DNA from: an uncultured Chitinophagaceae bacterium
GTDB taxonomy: Bacteria; Bacteroidota; Bacteroidia; Chitinophagales; Chitinophagaceae
Length of the DNA: 16,227 bases
Reading direction: 5' to 3'
NCBI GenBank assembly: GCA_946885665.1
Contig: CAMPGT010000060.1
Location: 1-16,227 of the forward strand
The position numbers and the translations under genes are program-made. The first letter of the stretch is position 1. Every line of letters starts with the position of its first letter. Below, piece by piece: positions 7,983-16,089 of this stretch. The notes below the pieces were generated by a model that saw only the letters and a list, made by a program, of their open reading frames with translations, made no database searches and was not told where the DNA came from.

Positions 7983-8855
7983 ATGAAAGCCCAGTTTGAA
8001 GCGATTGCCCCGTTGGAGACGACTTCTTTGAACGCCTTCGTACAGGCAAAGAAGGAGTTTGACTTCCCCTTTCATTATCACCCCGAATATGAGCTCACAT
8101 TCATTCTTTCGAGCAGAGGAATTCGTTATGTAGGCAACCATTTCGGCGACTTCCGAGAGAACGATTTTGTGTTTCTCGGTCCAAACCTTCCCCATTGCTG
8201 GAAAAATACAGAAAACGACACCGAAACCGCGTCCGCCATCGTAATACAATGGAACGAAAACATTTTAGGGGAAGGATGGATAGACAGCAAAGAATTCAAG
8301 GCCATAAAGAAACTGCACCAGGCGGCGCATAAGGGAATAAAGTTCAGCGAAAGCGTGGCGCTTCAAATGAAGGAAAGACTGCTGGAGTCGGTCAAACTGC
8401 CGCCTTTCAATAAGCTTATCTCCGTATTGCAGATACTCAACGACCTGGCAAATACTGATGAGTATGAGGTACTGTGCGAACAGGGATTTTCATACAACCT
8501 GAATTACGTTGATAACGACCGCATCAACACCGTGTACCAGTATCTCCGCTCGAATTACCAAAAGAAAATAACTCTCGAAGAGATCTCCTCCGAAGTGAGC
8601 ATGACGCAGGAATCTTTTTCCCGGTTTTTCAGTAAGGTGATGAGGAAAACATTTTTCGCATTTGTTAACGAATACCGTGTGAACATTGCCTGCAAATTGC
8701 TTATTGAAACGGATATGAACGTCAACCAGATCGGCTATGCTGCAGGATATGAGAGCTTTCCCTTCTTTTACCGGCAGTTCAAAAAGTACAAAGCGTGCTC
8801 GCCACAGAAGTACCGTACCGAGTTCAAGAAAACCGGAGACATCTCTATTCCCTGA
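7983..8855 (+). CDS. AraC-family transcriptional regulator with N-terminal cupin sensor
   Basis: A 290-residue DNA-binding regulator. The N-terminal half is a cupin/jelly-roll ligand-binding domain: FHYHPEYELTF at ~30-40 holds an HxHxxxE pattern (H31, H33, E37) and a second histidine motif, GPNLPHCW, follows at ~67-74. The C-terminal ~100 residues are the double helix-turn-helix: ITLEEISSEVSMTQESFSRFF for the first, and MNVNQIGYAAGYESFPFFYR then SPQKYR for the second, the usual AraC signature. The ATG at 7983 is preceded by an A/G-rich AAGAAGGAC that can serve as a ribosome binding site. It is divergent from the sugar-permease operon across 120 bp, so it most likely senses the imported sugar or a derivative and activates that operon (inference). 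It is a one-component regulator, not a hybrid two-component system. Confidence 0.94.
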   Translation: MKAQFEAIAPLETTSLNAFVQAKKEFDFPFHYHPEYELTFILSSRGIRYVGNHFGDFRENDFVFLGPNLPHCWKNTENDTETASAIVIQWNENILGEGWIDSKEFKAIKKLHQAAHKGIKFSESVALQMKERLLESVKLPPFNKLISVLQILNDLANTDEYEVLCEQGFSYNLNYVDNDRINTVYQYLRSNYQKKITLEEISSEVSMTQESFSRFFSKVMRKTFFAFVNEYRVNIACKLLIETDMNVNQIGYAAGYESFPFFYRQFKKYKACSPQKYRTEFKKTGDISIP

Positions 8856-8991
8856 TCATTATTAACCCGTTTTTTCAATTCATGCAGCTCTTTACGCAGT
8901 TCATACGCCGGCCAGAATACCTGGTGAAACCAACCGTTGTTTTTGTTACGGCGTTTATCTTCCTTTGCACTCATTAAACCAACACTATAAC

Positions 8992-9444
8992 ATGAAATTT
9001 TCATTATTGTTACTCGTATCGTTAATGGCCGGACAGGCAGTTTTTTCGCAGGAGACGGCGAAGGCCTACAAAGTGGTGACCATCGTTGAATCTATCGTTC
9101 CCGGCGGACTGGGAAGATCGCGTATCATTGAAAACAAATCGGAAGTGGAAATAGGGAATTTTACCACCGAAAGGTCCTCGGGTACCGATAGCAAGCAAAA
9201 TAAAGTCAAAAGGAAGGACGCGAAAGTGGACAACCTCAACGAAACCAAGCTGCTGAATTTTTACAGCCTTACCGGTATCAATTTCCAGAACATTGCTTCT
9301 AACGACGCGATGATCGAGGCTAAAATGACGGAGCTGGTGGAAGATGGCTGGAAGCTTGCCTTTGTTACCAGTGGCGTGGAAAGCAATGCTGGCCACCAGG
9401 ATGGAGAGGGCATATTCATCACCCGGATGATCTTTTCGAAATAA
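8992..9444 (+). CDS. Small secreted protein of unknown function (DUF4177-like C-terminus possible)
   Basis: A 150-residue protein starting at the ATG at 8992; an in-frame TTG at 8965 would only add residues ahead of the signal peptide. It opens with a Sec signal, MKFSLLLLVSLMAGQAVFSQ, with cleavage probably after FSQ. The mature part begins AYKVVTIVES, has a charged, lysine-rich middle (SSGTDSKQNKVKRKDAKVDN) and ends with LVEDGWKLAFVTSG and GIFITRMIFSK. The pairing of YKVVT near the start with a late GWKLAFV resembles the layout of small DUF4177-type beta proteins, but this is only an impression. There are no cysteines, so it is not a lipoprotein. It follows the AraC gene by 136 bp on the same strand, and a hairpin terminator lies just after it. 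I infer no function. Confidence 0.75.
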   Translation: MKFSLLLLVSLMAGQAVFSQETAKAYKVVTIVESIVPGGLGRSRIIENKSEVEIGNFTTERSSGTDSKQNKVKRKDAKVDNLNETKLLNFYSLTGINFQNIASNDAMIEAKMTELVEDGWKLAFVTSGVESNAGHQDGEGIFITRMIFSK

Positions 9445-9482
9445 TCGACTGATGGCAGCTTTGCCTTCTGATACTTAATAAA

Positions 9483-9510
9483 AAAGCGACCGAACGAGTT
9501 CGATCGCTTT
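9483..9510. terminator. Hairpin terminator between two convergent genes
   Basis: AAAGCGACCGAA and TTCGATCGCTTT form a 12-bp stem with one mismatch around a 4-nt CGAG loop. On the minus strand the stem runs into a T-rich tract (TTTTTATT), a classic intrinsic terminator for the lipoprotein gene ending at 9562. On the plus strand it is followed by ATGCTTTT, so it could also end the small secreted gene that stops at 9444. Confidence 0.75.
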
Positions 9511-9561
9511 ATGCTTTTAAGGAGCGGAAACGATGCTGTAATTAGGTAGTAGCCGGAAAAA

Positions 9562-10626
9562 TCAGTTGCCAGTTTCTGAATCGGCAACATCCAGCATTTG
9601 CTGCTGTTCGAGAATGCTGTTACGAATTTTTCGGTCCTCTAAGATCCGGACGTAGCGAAGCGCCATCTTTACATTATAATCCTCATACGACTTCTGCGCC
9701 CACTGAATGGCTTCGTCGAGGCGGCCGTTGATTTCACTGATGATCGCCATGTTGTAACATGCCCTGCCGGCAACTTTTCTTTGGGCGGCTTTCGTTTGCT
9801 GGCTCCAGATTTCCGCGGCGCCATCCCAGTTGCCTGATTCAGCTTTCCTGCGGGCAATTTTAAAATTATCGTTTCCTCTTACATAATATTCTCTCGACAC
9901 CCGGATCCACACCGGGATCACGCTATAAGCATAAGCCGCGCCTGCATTGGTTCCTACACGGCGAACGGCTTCCTTACGCTCGATTAGCGCCTTTGCAGCA
10001 AGCGCTGGATTGATACCGCTGCCGCGATACACCAGGTTTTTTGAAACAGCCGATTCATCGAGTATCATCTTATTGTACGGATCATAAATTCTCCAGCCGG
10101 CTTTCACCCAGGTGTTCATCGTGGCTTCCTGATGAACGGCGGGAATACTCCCCAGCGGTGTGTTTATTTTTACCGGATGTGCGGCATACGTGATCTTCGA
10201 ATCGGTATCGAATAACTCGAGCGAAAATAACACATCGGCGTTGTTAACTTTACAAATATCCTGCACGGCGTTCCAATCCAACGGTGATGGATAACCGCCC
10301 GGATTGTTGGTGCCCTTCCCATTATACTCAACCATCTTCACTTCTTCAAAACGCTTGCTGCCGTCGAGTTCGTTAATGAGCGAAATCGCGGTGGCTTCGG
10401 ATCCTTCTTTATCGAGATTGGCGCCTTCCAGGCTAAATACTTTGTCAATAACATCGAGGGCCTTTGCTTTTTTGTCCGGCACGCTCCGGTTGATCACCGC
10501 TATATTTTTTATATTGGGAGAAAGGGTCACCGGTGCCGGCTCCAAAACGCTCAACGACATCCAACGCGTTGAGCTGCAAGAGGATATTCCCAGGCACAGG
10601 GCAATCAGGGGTAACAGGTTTTTCAT
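9562..10626 (-). CDS. DUF6340-like lipoprotein with TPR-like C-terminus
   Basis: A 354-residue exported lipoprotein. The signal MKNLLPLIALCLGISSC has a lipobox-like end (ISSC) with the lipidated cysteine at C17. Next come LSVLEPAPVTLSPNIKNIAV and a region on VLFSLELFDTDSKI, where family members discuss values of a set of conserved beta strands. The last ~100 residues are helical and repeat-like (ARRKAESGNWDGAAEIWSQQ, then ACYNMAIISEINGRLDEAIQ), consistent with tetratricopeptide-type repeats. The pattern recalls the DUF6340 family of Bacteroidota lipoproteins, whose function is unknown; this assignment is from memory. It is monocistronic, divergent from the aldo/keto reductase across an AT-rich 69-bp gap in which I could not pick out a consensus promoter. 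Confidence 0.85.
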   Translation of the reverse strand: MKNLLPLIALCLGISSCSSTRWMSLSVLEPAPVTLSPNIKNIAVINRSVPDKKAKALDVIDKVFSLEGANLDKEGSEATAISLINELDGSKRFEEVKMVEYNGKGTNNPGGYPSPLDWNAVQDICKVNNADVLFSLELFDTDSKITYAAHPVKINTPLGSIPAVHQEATMNTWVKAGWRIYDPYNKMILDESAVSKNLVYRGSGINPALAAKALIERKEAVRRVGTNAGAAYAYSVIPVWIRVSREYYVRGNDNFKIARRKAESGNWDGAAEIWSQQTKAAQRKVAGRACYNMAIISEINGRLDEAIQWAQKSYEDYNVKMALRYVRILEDRKIRNSILEQQQMLDVADSETGN

Positions 10627-10695
10627 ACGAAGGGATTGTGTACACCTGAAAACGTTTATTTTACATATATATTATTACCTATTAAAACATAAAGC

Positions 10696-11691
10696 ATGGA
10701 ATTCAGAAGACTTGGAGACAGTTCAGTAAAAGCATCGGCCATCACCTTCGGAGCATGGGCCATCGGCGGATGGATGTGGGGAGGAGCAGAAAGAAAAGAT
10801 GCGCTCGAAGCGATCAGGGCATCAATAAATGAAGGTGTTACATCCATAGATACCGCGCCCGTTTACGGACAGGGCCTCAGCGAAGAGATTGTAGGAGAAG
10901 CAATAAGCGGCATTCCGCGCGACAAACTGCAGATCCTGACAAAATTTGGGATGCGATGGGACATTAAGAAAGGCGATCACTCAATGGACAGTTTCGACAA
11001 TGCCAACAATCCTATTTCCATTTACCGGTACGCGGGCCGCGAAAGCGTACTTAAAGAATGTGAAGACAGCCTGCGCCGCCTGAAAACCGATTATATAGAC
11101 TTGTACCAAATACACTGGCCCGACACTACCACGCCTATCGATGAAACCATGGAAGCGGTTTCACTACTGCTGAAGCAGGGCAAGATACGCGCGGCAGGCG
11201 TTTCCAATTATAACGTGCAGCAGATGGAAGCAGCAGAAAAGGTGGTACCGCTTGCTTCCAACCAGGTTCCTTACAGCATGGTGGAAAGAACCATTGAAGC
11301 ACACGTAGTTCCCCATGCTATTGAAAACAATATTTCCATCATTGCTTACAGTCCGTTGCAACGTGGGCTACTAACAGGCAAGATCAAGCCTGGACATCAA
11401 TTTGCAGCGGGCGATCACCGTCCCGGAACAAAATTTTACAAAGAAGAAAACATAAAAAAGGTCAATCAATTTCTTGAACAGATTAAGCCCATAGCTGAAG
11501 GAAAAAACGCCAGCCTGTCGCAATTGGTGTTACGCTGGACGATCGAGCAGCCCGGAATCACCATCGCACTCGCCGGCGCACGAAACGCCGAGCAGGCTGT
11601 TCAGAACGCCAGGGCAATCAATGTTAAATTATCGGCAGAAGAAATGGAGACCATCAATGAATTGCTTTCCCGGACGGAGCTGGTGGGATAA
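10696..11691 (+). CDS. Aldo/keto reductase
   Basis: A 331-residue NADPH-type aldo/keto reductase with a TIM-barrel fold, acting on aldehydes, ketones or sugars in the cytoplasm. The catalytic tetrad is complete: D52 (SIDTAPVYG), Y57, K83 (ILTKFG) and H140 (LYQIHWPD). C-terminal cofactor motifs AYSPLQRGLLTGK and ITIALAGARNAEQ are present. The SSVKASAITFGAWAIGGWMW start and length fit the YhdN/IolS/GSP69-like branch, whose physiological substrates are poorly defined. It is a single gene. Its last 38 bp overlap the 3' end of the convergent PepSY gene, leaving no space for a terminator. Nothing in the surroundings fixes the substrate. Confidence 0.93.
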   Translation: MEFRRLGDSSVKASAITFGAWAIGGWMWGGAERKDALEAIRASINEGVTSIDTAPVYGQGLSEEIVGEAISGIPRDKLQILTKFGMRWDIKKGDHSMDSFDNANNPISIYRYAGRESVLKECEDSLRRLKTDYIDLYQIHWPDTTTPIDETMEAVSLLLKQGKIRAAGVSNYNVQQMEAAEKVVPLASNQVPYSMVERTIEAHVVPHAIENNISIIAYSPLQRGLLTGKIKPGHQFAAGDHRPGTKFYKEENIKKVNQFLEQIKPIAEGKNASLSQLVLRWTIEQPGITIALAGARNAEQAVQNARAINVKLSAEEMETINELLSRTELVG

Positions 11692-12898
11692 GATTCATAC
11701 TGAGATCCGGTTTCCGTTCAACATGATTGCGCTGTGGTTTTCCTGTGGATTTTGCTTTTTTTCTGCGACCCCACCAGATCAAAAATCCACTTAGCGGCAG
11801 CGAGGCGCAAAACAAGGAAATGAACGTTGCCAGCAGTTTTGTGGGCAATCCATAAATACTTCCCACGTGAATGGCGTAGTTGCTGTTCCGCCATTTTGCA
11901 CCGAGCGTTTTTTGATCCTGCGTGTTGGTGAAGTATAGTTGACCGTTTGCAGGATGATACGTGTAGTAGTCCGATTCATCCCATCCTGATTTTCCGGACG
12001 TATATTTCAAATAGACGTTGATACCTCTCTTTCCTTTTTGTTCTTCTTTTGGAATAGAAACGCCTATGTCTTCCCAGGAGGGTTTGCGTTTCATCGCATC
12101 GGCAATTACTTTGTCGTATACGCCGGAAACCGCATCACGCGATGGTTCAGGCGCGGGTGGCCTGGCAAATACTTTGGCGGGATCGTTTCCAAGCAGGCGA
12201 TATATTCCGTCGGTCCACCAGTCGAACGTCCATACGAGTCCTGTCACTGCGAATATGAGGATGAAGAAAAAGGTGTAGATGCCGCCGATGTTGTGCAGGT
12301 CATAGTTTTTTCGTTTCCATCGCGTGCTTTTCTTCCACCTGAACCATAGGCGCTGCTTAAGTGCGGCTTTATTTTTCGGCCACCATAACACGATGCCCGT
12401 TACCACCATGATAAAAATAATAATGGTGGCGCCGCCTACAATGTAATGACCCACGTCGTAGTTCAACAAGAGGCATTGATGCAACATTCGCGTGCAGAAT
12501 ATCCAGTCATAACGCAGATCGACCCTGCCCAGGAATTTGCCGGTGTATTGGTTAACATAAATTTTGCTGTAGTCGTCCATTCCCGATGCCCATGACCAGC
12601 CAGTGTCTTTGCTAACTTTATAATTCATGAACACATAGGCCTTTTCGGGATCCCTGTCAATATTCAATGCGGTTATCGAATGGTTGACGGAAGCCTTTTT
12701 TGCCGTTGCAGCCAGCGAATCAAAGGGCAAGACGTGAGCTTTAACCTGGGCAACGAATATCTTGTCGTGATGGTACCATTCATTCAGTTCCTTTTCCCAT
12801 ACGAACACTGATGCCGCAAGCAGGCTCACAAACACCACCAGCCCGGCAGCGAAGCCGAGCCAGAGGTGTATTTTTCCGAATGCTTTTTTGACGGTCAT
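11654..12898 (-). CDS. PepSY-associated inner-membrane protein, likely siderophore/heme reductase
   Basis: A 414-residue PepSY_TM-type inner-membrane protein with about four hydrophobic segments: LGFAAGLVVFVSLLAASVFV (~14-33), IVGGATIIIFIMVVTGIVLW (~150-170), IYTFFFILIFAVTGLVWTF (~205-225) and LLATFISLFCASLPLSGFLI (~360-380). Periplasmic PepSY-like stretches lie between them. Histidines next to the membrane segments (H11 in KIHLWLG, and those in MLHQCLLLNYDVGHYIVG and YDLHNIGGIYTF) are the sort that bind heme in FoxB/FsrB-like ferric-siderophore reductases. The ATG follows the stop of the siderophore receptor directly (TAA then ATG), so the two are surely co-translated. In this context it probably reduces or releases the imported ferric siderophore in the periplasm. 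Its 3' end overlaps the aldo/keto reductase gene by 38 bp. Confidence 0.9.
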   Translation of the reverse strand: MTVKKAFGKIHLWLGFAAGLVVFVSLLAASVFVWEKELNEWYHHDKIFVAQVKAHVLPFDSLAATAKKASVNHSITALNIDRDPEKAYVFMNYKVSKDTGWSWASGMDDYSKIYVNQYTGKFLGRVDLRYDWIFCTRMLHQCLLLNYDVGHYIVGGATIIIFIMVVTGIVLWWPKNKAALKQRLWFRWKKSTRWKRKNYDLHNIGGIYTFFFILIFAVTGLVWTFDWWTDGIYRLLGNDPAKVFARPPAPEPSRDAVSGVYDKVIADAMKRKPSWEDIGVSIPKEEQKGKRGINVYLKYTSGKSGWDESDYYTYHPANGQLYFTNTQDQKTLGAKWRNSNYAIHVGSIYGLPTKLLATFISLFCASLPLSGFLIWWGRRKKAKSTGKPQRNHVERKPDLSMNLIPPAPSGKAIH

Positions 12899-15349
12899 TT
12901 ACAAAGTGTATGTGATGGTGGCCAGGAAATTGCGTGGGGCGCCGGGGAAGAGGCGGTTGAAATCGTAGCCGCCTATCCAATGTGTTTTGTCGAGAATATT
13001 ATTAAAGTTCACCGCCAGTTGAATCTTCTCATACCGGTAGTACAGTGCTGCGTCGAGCACCGCATACGATGGGAGTTCAAGAATGTCGGAGAACGTGCGG
13101 CGTTTGGTTACAAAATTGCAACCTGCTGCAAAGCCGAGTCCTTTAAGTTTTTCGCCGGGCAGGTAATACTTTGCCCAGAGGCCGCCTTGTTGCAAGGGCG
13201 CGTTTTCTTTCAGCTTGCCTTCCAGTTCTTTGTCGGTAGTTTTCGAGATGATCGTTTTGCTGTAGGTGTAGTTGGCGCTGATGAAGAGGTTGTCGGCGAG
13301 CCGGCCGTTGATATCCACTTCTATTCCGCGTCCTCGTTCCTGGCCGCGTTGTTCCAGCAGGTCGGGGTTGGTGGTACTGTTGGCGTTCACCAATACGTTG
13401 TTTTGTTCAAGTTGGTAGAGGGCGAGGGTTGCGCTCAGCCTGCGGTTCAGAAAATCGCCCTTCGCTCCCGCTTCGTACATGCGGCTCACTAGCGGATCGA
13501 AAGGTCCGCCGGCATTGGGGTTTGTCATGGAAGCGGTGTTCTGCGGCATGAAGCCCTGCACGTAGATGCCATAGAGATTAATATTTCTCGTGAGGTTATA
13601 GACCAGCCCCAGGCGTGGTATCAGCGACTCCTGTCGAATATCTTGTTCGCCTGGTTTCTCGAAGTTGAATATGTCTGTGTAGAATTCTTTTCGAAGACCG
13701 AGCAATACAGTTAGACTGTTCCACTTTACCTGGTCCTGTATGTAAATGCCGTGCGACAGGTTTCGGGCCGGCGCCGTCGCTGTGCTGGTGGTAACGTAGT
13801 TGGACACGTTGGCGATTGAATAATCGGGATTGACGAGGTTAAAGTGGGGCACATTTGGAATGGGGTTGCCGTCGGTATCCAGCAGGTAATCATCTTTCTT
13901 ATCTGCGTTATAAGTGTTGGTTACCGAGCCATTTTTCAGTTTATAGCCGCGTGCGGTTTCCTGTGACCCGCCCACGGGCACGGAGAATTGGTTGAAGTCG
14001 TAACCCAGCAGCAGTTGGTGCTCGAGGCTTCCCGTATGAAAGCGGCCGACGAAGTAAGCGGTGAGGTTGTCGTTATAATTTTTAGAGAGCCTGCGGATGG
14101 TTTGCAGGCCCATCAATGTCGGAATTTCGTTACCTGCGCCATCCACTGCATAGCTGTTGGAGCTGCGGTGTTCCATCAGGTCTTCGGTCCATAGAAATTT
14201 GAGGTACGACAGGTTGAAGGAGAGGTTGGGGTTGAATTGGTGGCTCAGTGAAATATTAGAAGAAAAGTTTTTCTCTTTTAGATAATCGTTTGCGCGACCG
14301 ATGGTAAATGATATGGGTGTGGAGTTGAGCTGGGTGCCGGCCGTTGCGCCGAATATGGGTTGTCCGCGGTACAACTTACTGTTCGACTGCGCATAGACCA
14401 GGTCGAGGTTGACGCGCGTTTTGTCGTTGGGTGCGAATGATAGTGAGGGGCTGATGAGCACATCTTCGGAGCCCATGTTTGTTTTGAAGGTTTCGCTGCT
14501 TTCATACGCCGCGTTTAATCGGTAGAGGACCGTTTTTTCTTCGTTCAGCGGGCCGGTAAGATCTATCGTGCCGCGGTAGGTTTGGAAGCTGCCCGCTGTG
14601 AAGGAAAACGATTTCCTGTCTACGTCGAGCGGTTTCTTTGTTACGCGGTTGATGGTGCCACCGGGATCGGTGTTGCCGAACAGGGCAGCGGCGGGTCCTT
14701 TGATCACTTCCACCCTTTCGATATTAGCCAGCAGTGGCTGGCTCCAGAAGCCTACAACTGTTTTGAGTCCGTTAAGCAATTGCGTATTACTTCTGAAGCC
14801 GCGAAGCGTGTAATCATCGTAACCGGAGAACTGGTTCACGCCGCTCACGTTTTTGAGCACGTCGCCGGTACGGAATGCCTGCTGGTCCTGCATCAGCTCT
14901 TTGGTTACGGTGGAGATGGACTGCGGTACGTCTTTGATGTTCATTTCGATTTTTGTTGCAGAGAACGATCTGTCGCTTTTGTAGGAAGTTTCTTTGCGGC
15001 CGGTAACTTCCACTGTTTGCAGGCTTTGTGTGTTGTTGTTGAGGATGATTTCGGGGAGGACGAGGGTTTCGCCGGATTTCAGGTTTACCGGGAATTGTTT
15101 TGCTGTGGCGCCGGCCAGGGAGATGAGCAGGGTGTGTTTGCCGGGCCGAACGTTATCGATTTCAAATTTCCCTTTATCGTTTACGAGTGTGTTTTTGTTA
15201 GTTCCTTTCAGGGTTACCGTTGCATATTCGGCTGCGTTGCCGTTTGACGTGTTTACGGTGCCTTTGATGGTCGCGGGTTTTGTTTGTGTGGGTGATGAAA
15301 ATGCGAGGAAGGGGATAAATAGTAACAGGATGAATATAGATTGTTTCAT
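12899..15349 (-). CDS. TonB-dependent siderophore receptor (FoxA/FhuA type)
   Basis: An 816-residue outer-membrane receptor that imports a ferric siderophore with energy from TonB. A signal peptide (MKQSIFILLLFIPFLAFSS) is followed by a carboxypeptidase-regulatory-like domain (~26-110, IKGTVNTSNGNAAEYATVTL). A TonB-box-like TVEVTGRK then leads into a plug domain with MNIKDVPQSISTVTKELMQD, GYDDYTLRGFRSN and IERVEVIKGPAAALFGNTDP, the signature of siderophore receptors. The rest is the 22-strand barrel, including YNLTRNINLYGIYVQGF and YEAGAKGDFLNRRLSATLAL, ending in FLATITYTL. Length and motifs match FoxA/FhuA-like ferric-hydroxamate receptors; the exact siderophore is unknown. This is not SusC and has no SusD partner. 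The PepSY gene follows with no gap. No Fur-box sequence was obvious upstream by eye. Confidence 0.94.
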   Translation of the reverse strand: MKQSIFILLLFIPFLAFSSPTQTKPATIKGTVNTSNGNAAEYATVTLKGTNKNTLVNDKGKFEIDNVRPGKHTLLISLAGATAKQFPVNLKSGETLVLPEIILNNNTQSLQTVEVTGRKETSYKSDRSFSATKIEMNIKDVPQSISTVTKELMQDQQAFRTGDVLKNVSGVNQFSGYDDYTLRGFRSNTQLLNGLKTVVGFWSQPLLANIERVEVIKGPAAALFGNTDPGGTINRVTKKPLDVDRKSFSFTAGSFQTYRGTIDLTGPLNEEKTVLYRLNAAYESSETFKTNMGSEDVLISPSLSFAPNDKTRVNLDLVYAQSNSKLYRGQPIFGATAGTQLNSTPISFTIGRANDYLKEKNFSSNISLSHQFNPNLSFNLSYLKFLWTEDLMEHRSSNSYAVDGAGNEIPTLMGLQTIRRLSKNYNDNLTAYFVGRFHTGSLEHQLLLGYDFNQFSVPVGGSQETARGYKLKNGSVTNTYNADKKDDYLLDTDGNPIPNVPHFNLVNPDYSIANVSNYVTTSTATAPARNLSHGIYIQDQVKWNSLTVLLGLRKEFYTDIFNFEKPGEQDIRQESLIPRLGLVYNLTRNINLYGIYVQGFMPQNTASMTNPNAGGPFDPLVSRMYEAGAKGDFLNRRLSATLALYQLEQNNVLVNANSTTNPDLLEQRGQERGRGIEVDINGRLADNLFISANYTYSKTIISKTTDKELEGKLKENAPLQQGGLWAKYYLPGEKLKGLGFAAGCNFVTKRRTFSDILELPSYAVLDAALYYRYEKIQLAVNFNNILDKTHWIGGYDFNRLFPGAPRNFLATITYTL

Positions 15350-15420
15350 ATACAGTCAGAATTTTCACAAAAATGACTACTGTGTGTTGCGGTGTGATAC
15401 GCTATAGGGAAAAACAATTT

Positions 15421-15441
15421 ACGCGAAAGGAAATATCGCGT
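15421..15441. repeat. 6-bp perfect inverted repeat in the receptor upstream region
   Basis: ACGCGA and TCGCGT are perfect inverted copies separated by 9 bp, about 70-90 bp upstream of the siderophore receptor start. It could be a dimer operator, but an arm this short may arise by chance. Confidence 0.35.
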
Positions 15442-15455
15442 GTTGTGAAATGCCT

Positions 15456-15473
15456 CTGACAATTTTCTGACAA
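15456..15473 (-). promoter_or_regulatory. Pho-box-like direct repeat, possible response-regulator site
   Basis: The minus strand reads TTGTCAG-AAAA-TTGTCAG: two identical 7-bp half-sites at an 11-bp period with an A-rich spacer. This is the architecture of OmpR/PhoB-family sites and differs from the Pho-box pattern CTGTCAT-AAAA-CTGTCAT at 4 of 18 bases. It sits ~110-125 bp upstream of the siderophore receptor and ~150 bp upstream of the small gene on the other side, so either could be the target. A further lone TGACAG half-site lies at 15525-15530. Confidence 0.4.
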
Positions 15474-15622
15474 ACGGGTTGCAGGGTGGTGATGTGTAAC
15501 TTGATGGTTTGATTTTTTGGTTTTTGACAGAGCCAGTCATTTCTTATTTCGAAACTTTGTTTCCTGATATCGTTATGTGACGAGATTTATTCGGAATATT
15601 TTCGTTGGCTATAAATTTTCCT

Positions 15623-15961
15623 ATGTGCAAATACCAGACGCTTAGTTTTGACGACCAATATGGATATATTATTTACTGTTCGCAATGTCAGTATTTACAA
15701 TTTGCTTTTGGTTGTGTGTTGATTAATTTTCAGCGAGGGGAGTTTTGTGATTTCAAGAAGCTGATTGACGAGCTTTATGAGGATTATAGCGAGATGCCTG
15801 AGTCTCCGTCGAAGGTCATCAGCATTCCGACACCTTGTGAGGGGCTTGCGTTGTTCCTATCTATTTCTGAGCTGAGGGTGCTTCACAGGATTGCCGATGA
15901 AGCGGATTCGCAGTTGAAAACGCTGGAGCTGATACATTTGTTTGCGCGTGTGGAGGGGTGA
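15623..15961 (+). CDS. Small DUF6686-like protein of unknown function
   Basis: A 112-residue cytoplasmic protein read from the ATG at 15623; an in-frame TTG at 15605 would add six residues without a better ribosome site. It has C2 followed by a CxxC pair, C19-x2-C22 (IIYCSQCQYLQFAFG), suggesting possible metal binding, and an acidic stretch LIDELYEDYSEMPES in the middle. The pattern of a C-x2-C after GYIIYC followed by a QFAFG core resembles the DUF6686 family of small Bacteroidota proteins, a match made from memory. The function is unknown. It is divergent from the siderophore receptor across ~270 bp. Confidence 0.65.
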   Translation: MCKYQTLSFDDQYGYIIYCSQCQYLQFAFGCVLINFQRGEFCDFKKLIDELYEDYSEMPESPSKVISIPTPCEGLALFLSISELRVLHRIADEADSQLKTLELIHLFARVEG

Positions 15962-15995
15962 GTTACGGTAAGTGTTTTGACGAATGTATTGTATC

Positions 15996-16010
15996 GGATT
16001 GGATTGGATT
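15996..16010. repeat. Short GGATT tandem repeat
   Basis: Three perfect copies of GGATT followed by GGG, in the intergenic stretch between the small + gene and the partial gene at the right edge. It is a minor microsatellite with no assigned role. Confidence 0.6.
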
Positions 16011-16089
16011 GGGCAATTCGCCGATGCTTTCCAGTTGAGCAATTTTACGGTTCAGTGACCCGCTGTCGATGCCTGTTGAGAATTGTTGG

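Noticed and set aside
12866..13492. 208-codon open frame on the + strand
   Set aside because: Antisense to the siderophore receptor barrel; the bias comes from the real gene's codon usage.
14582..15247. 221-codon open frame on the + strand
   Set aside because: Antisense to the N-terminal part of the siderophore receptor, where the minus-strand frame has clear plug and regulatory-domain motifs.
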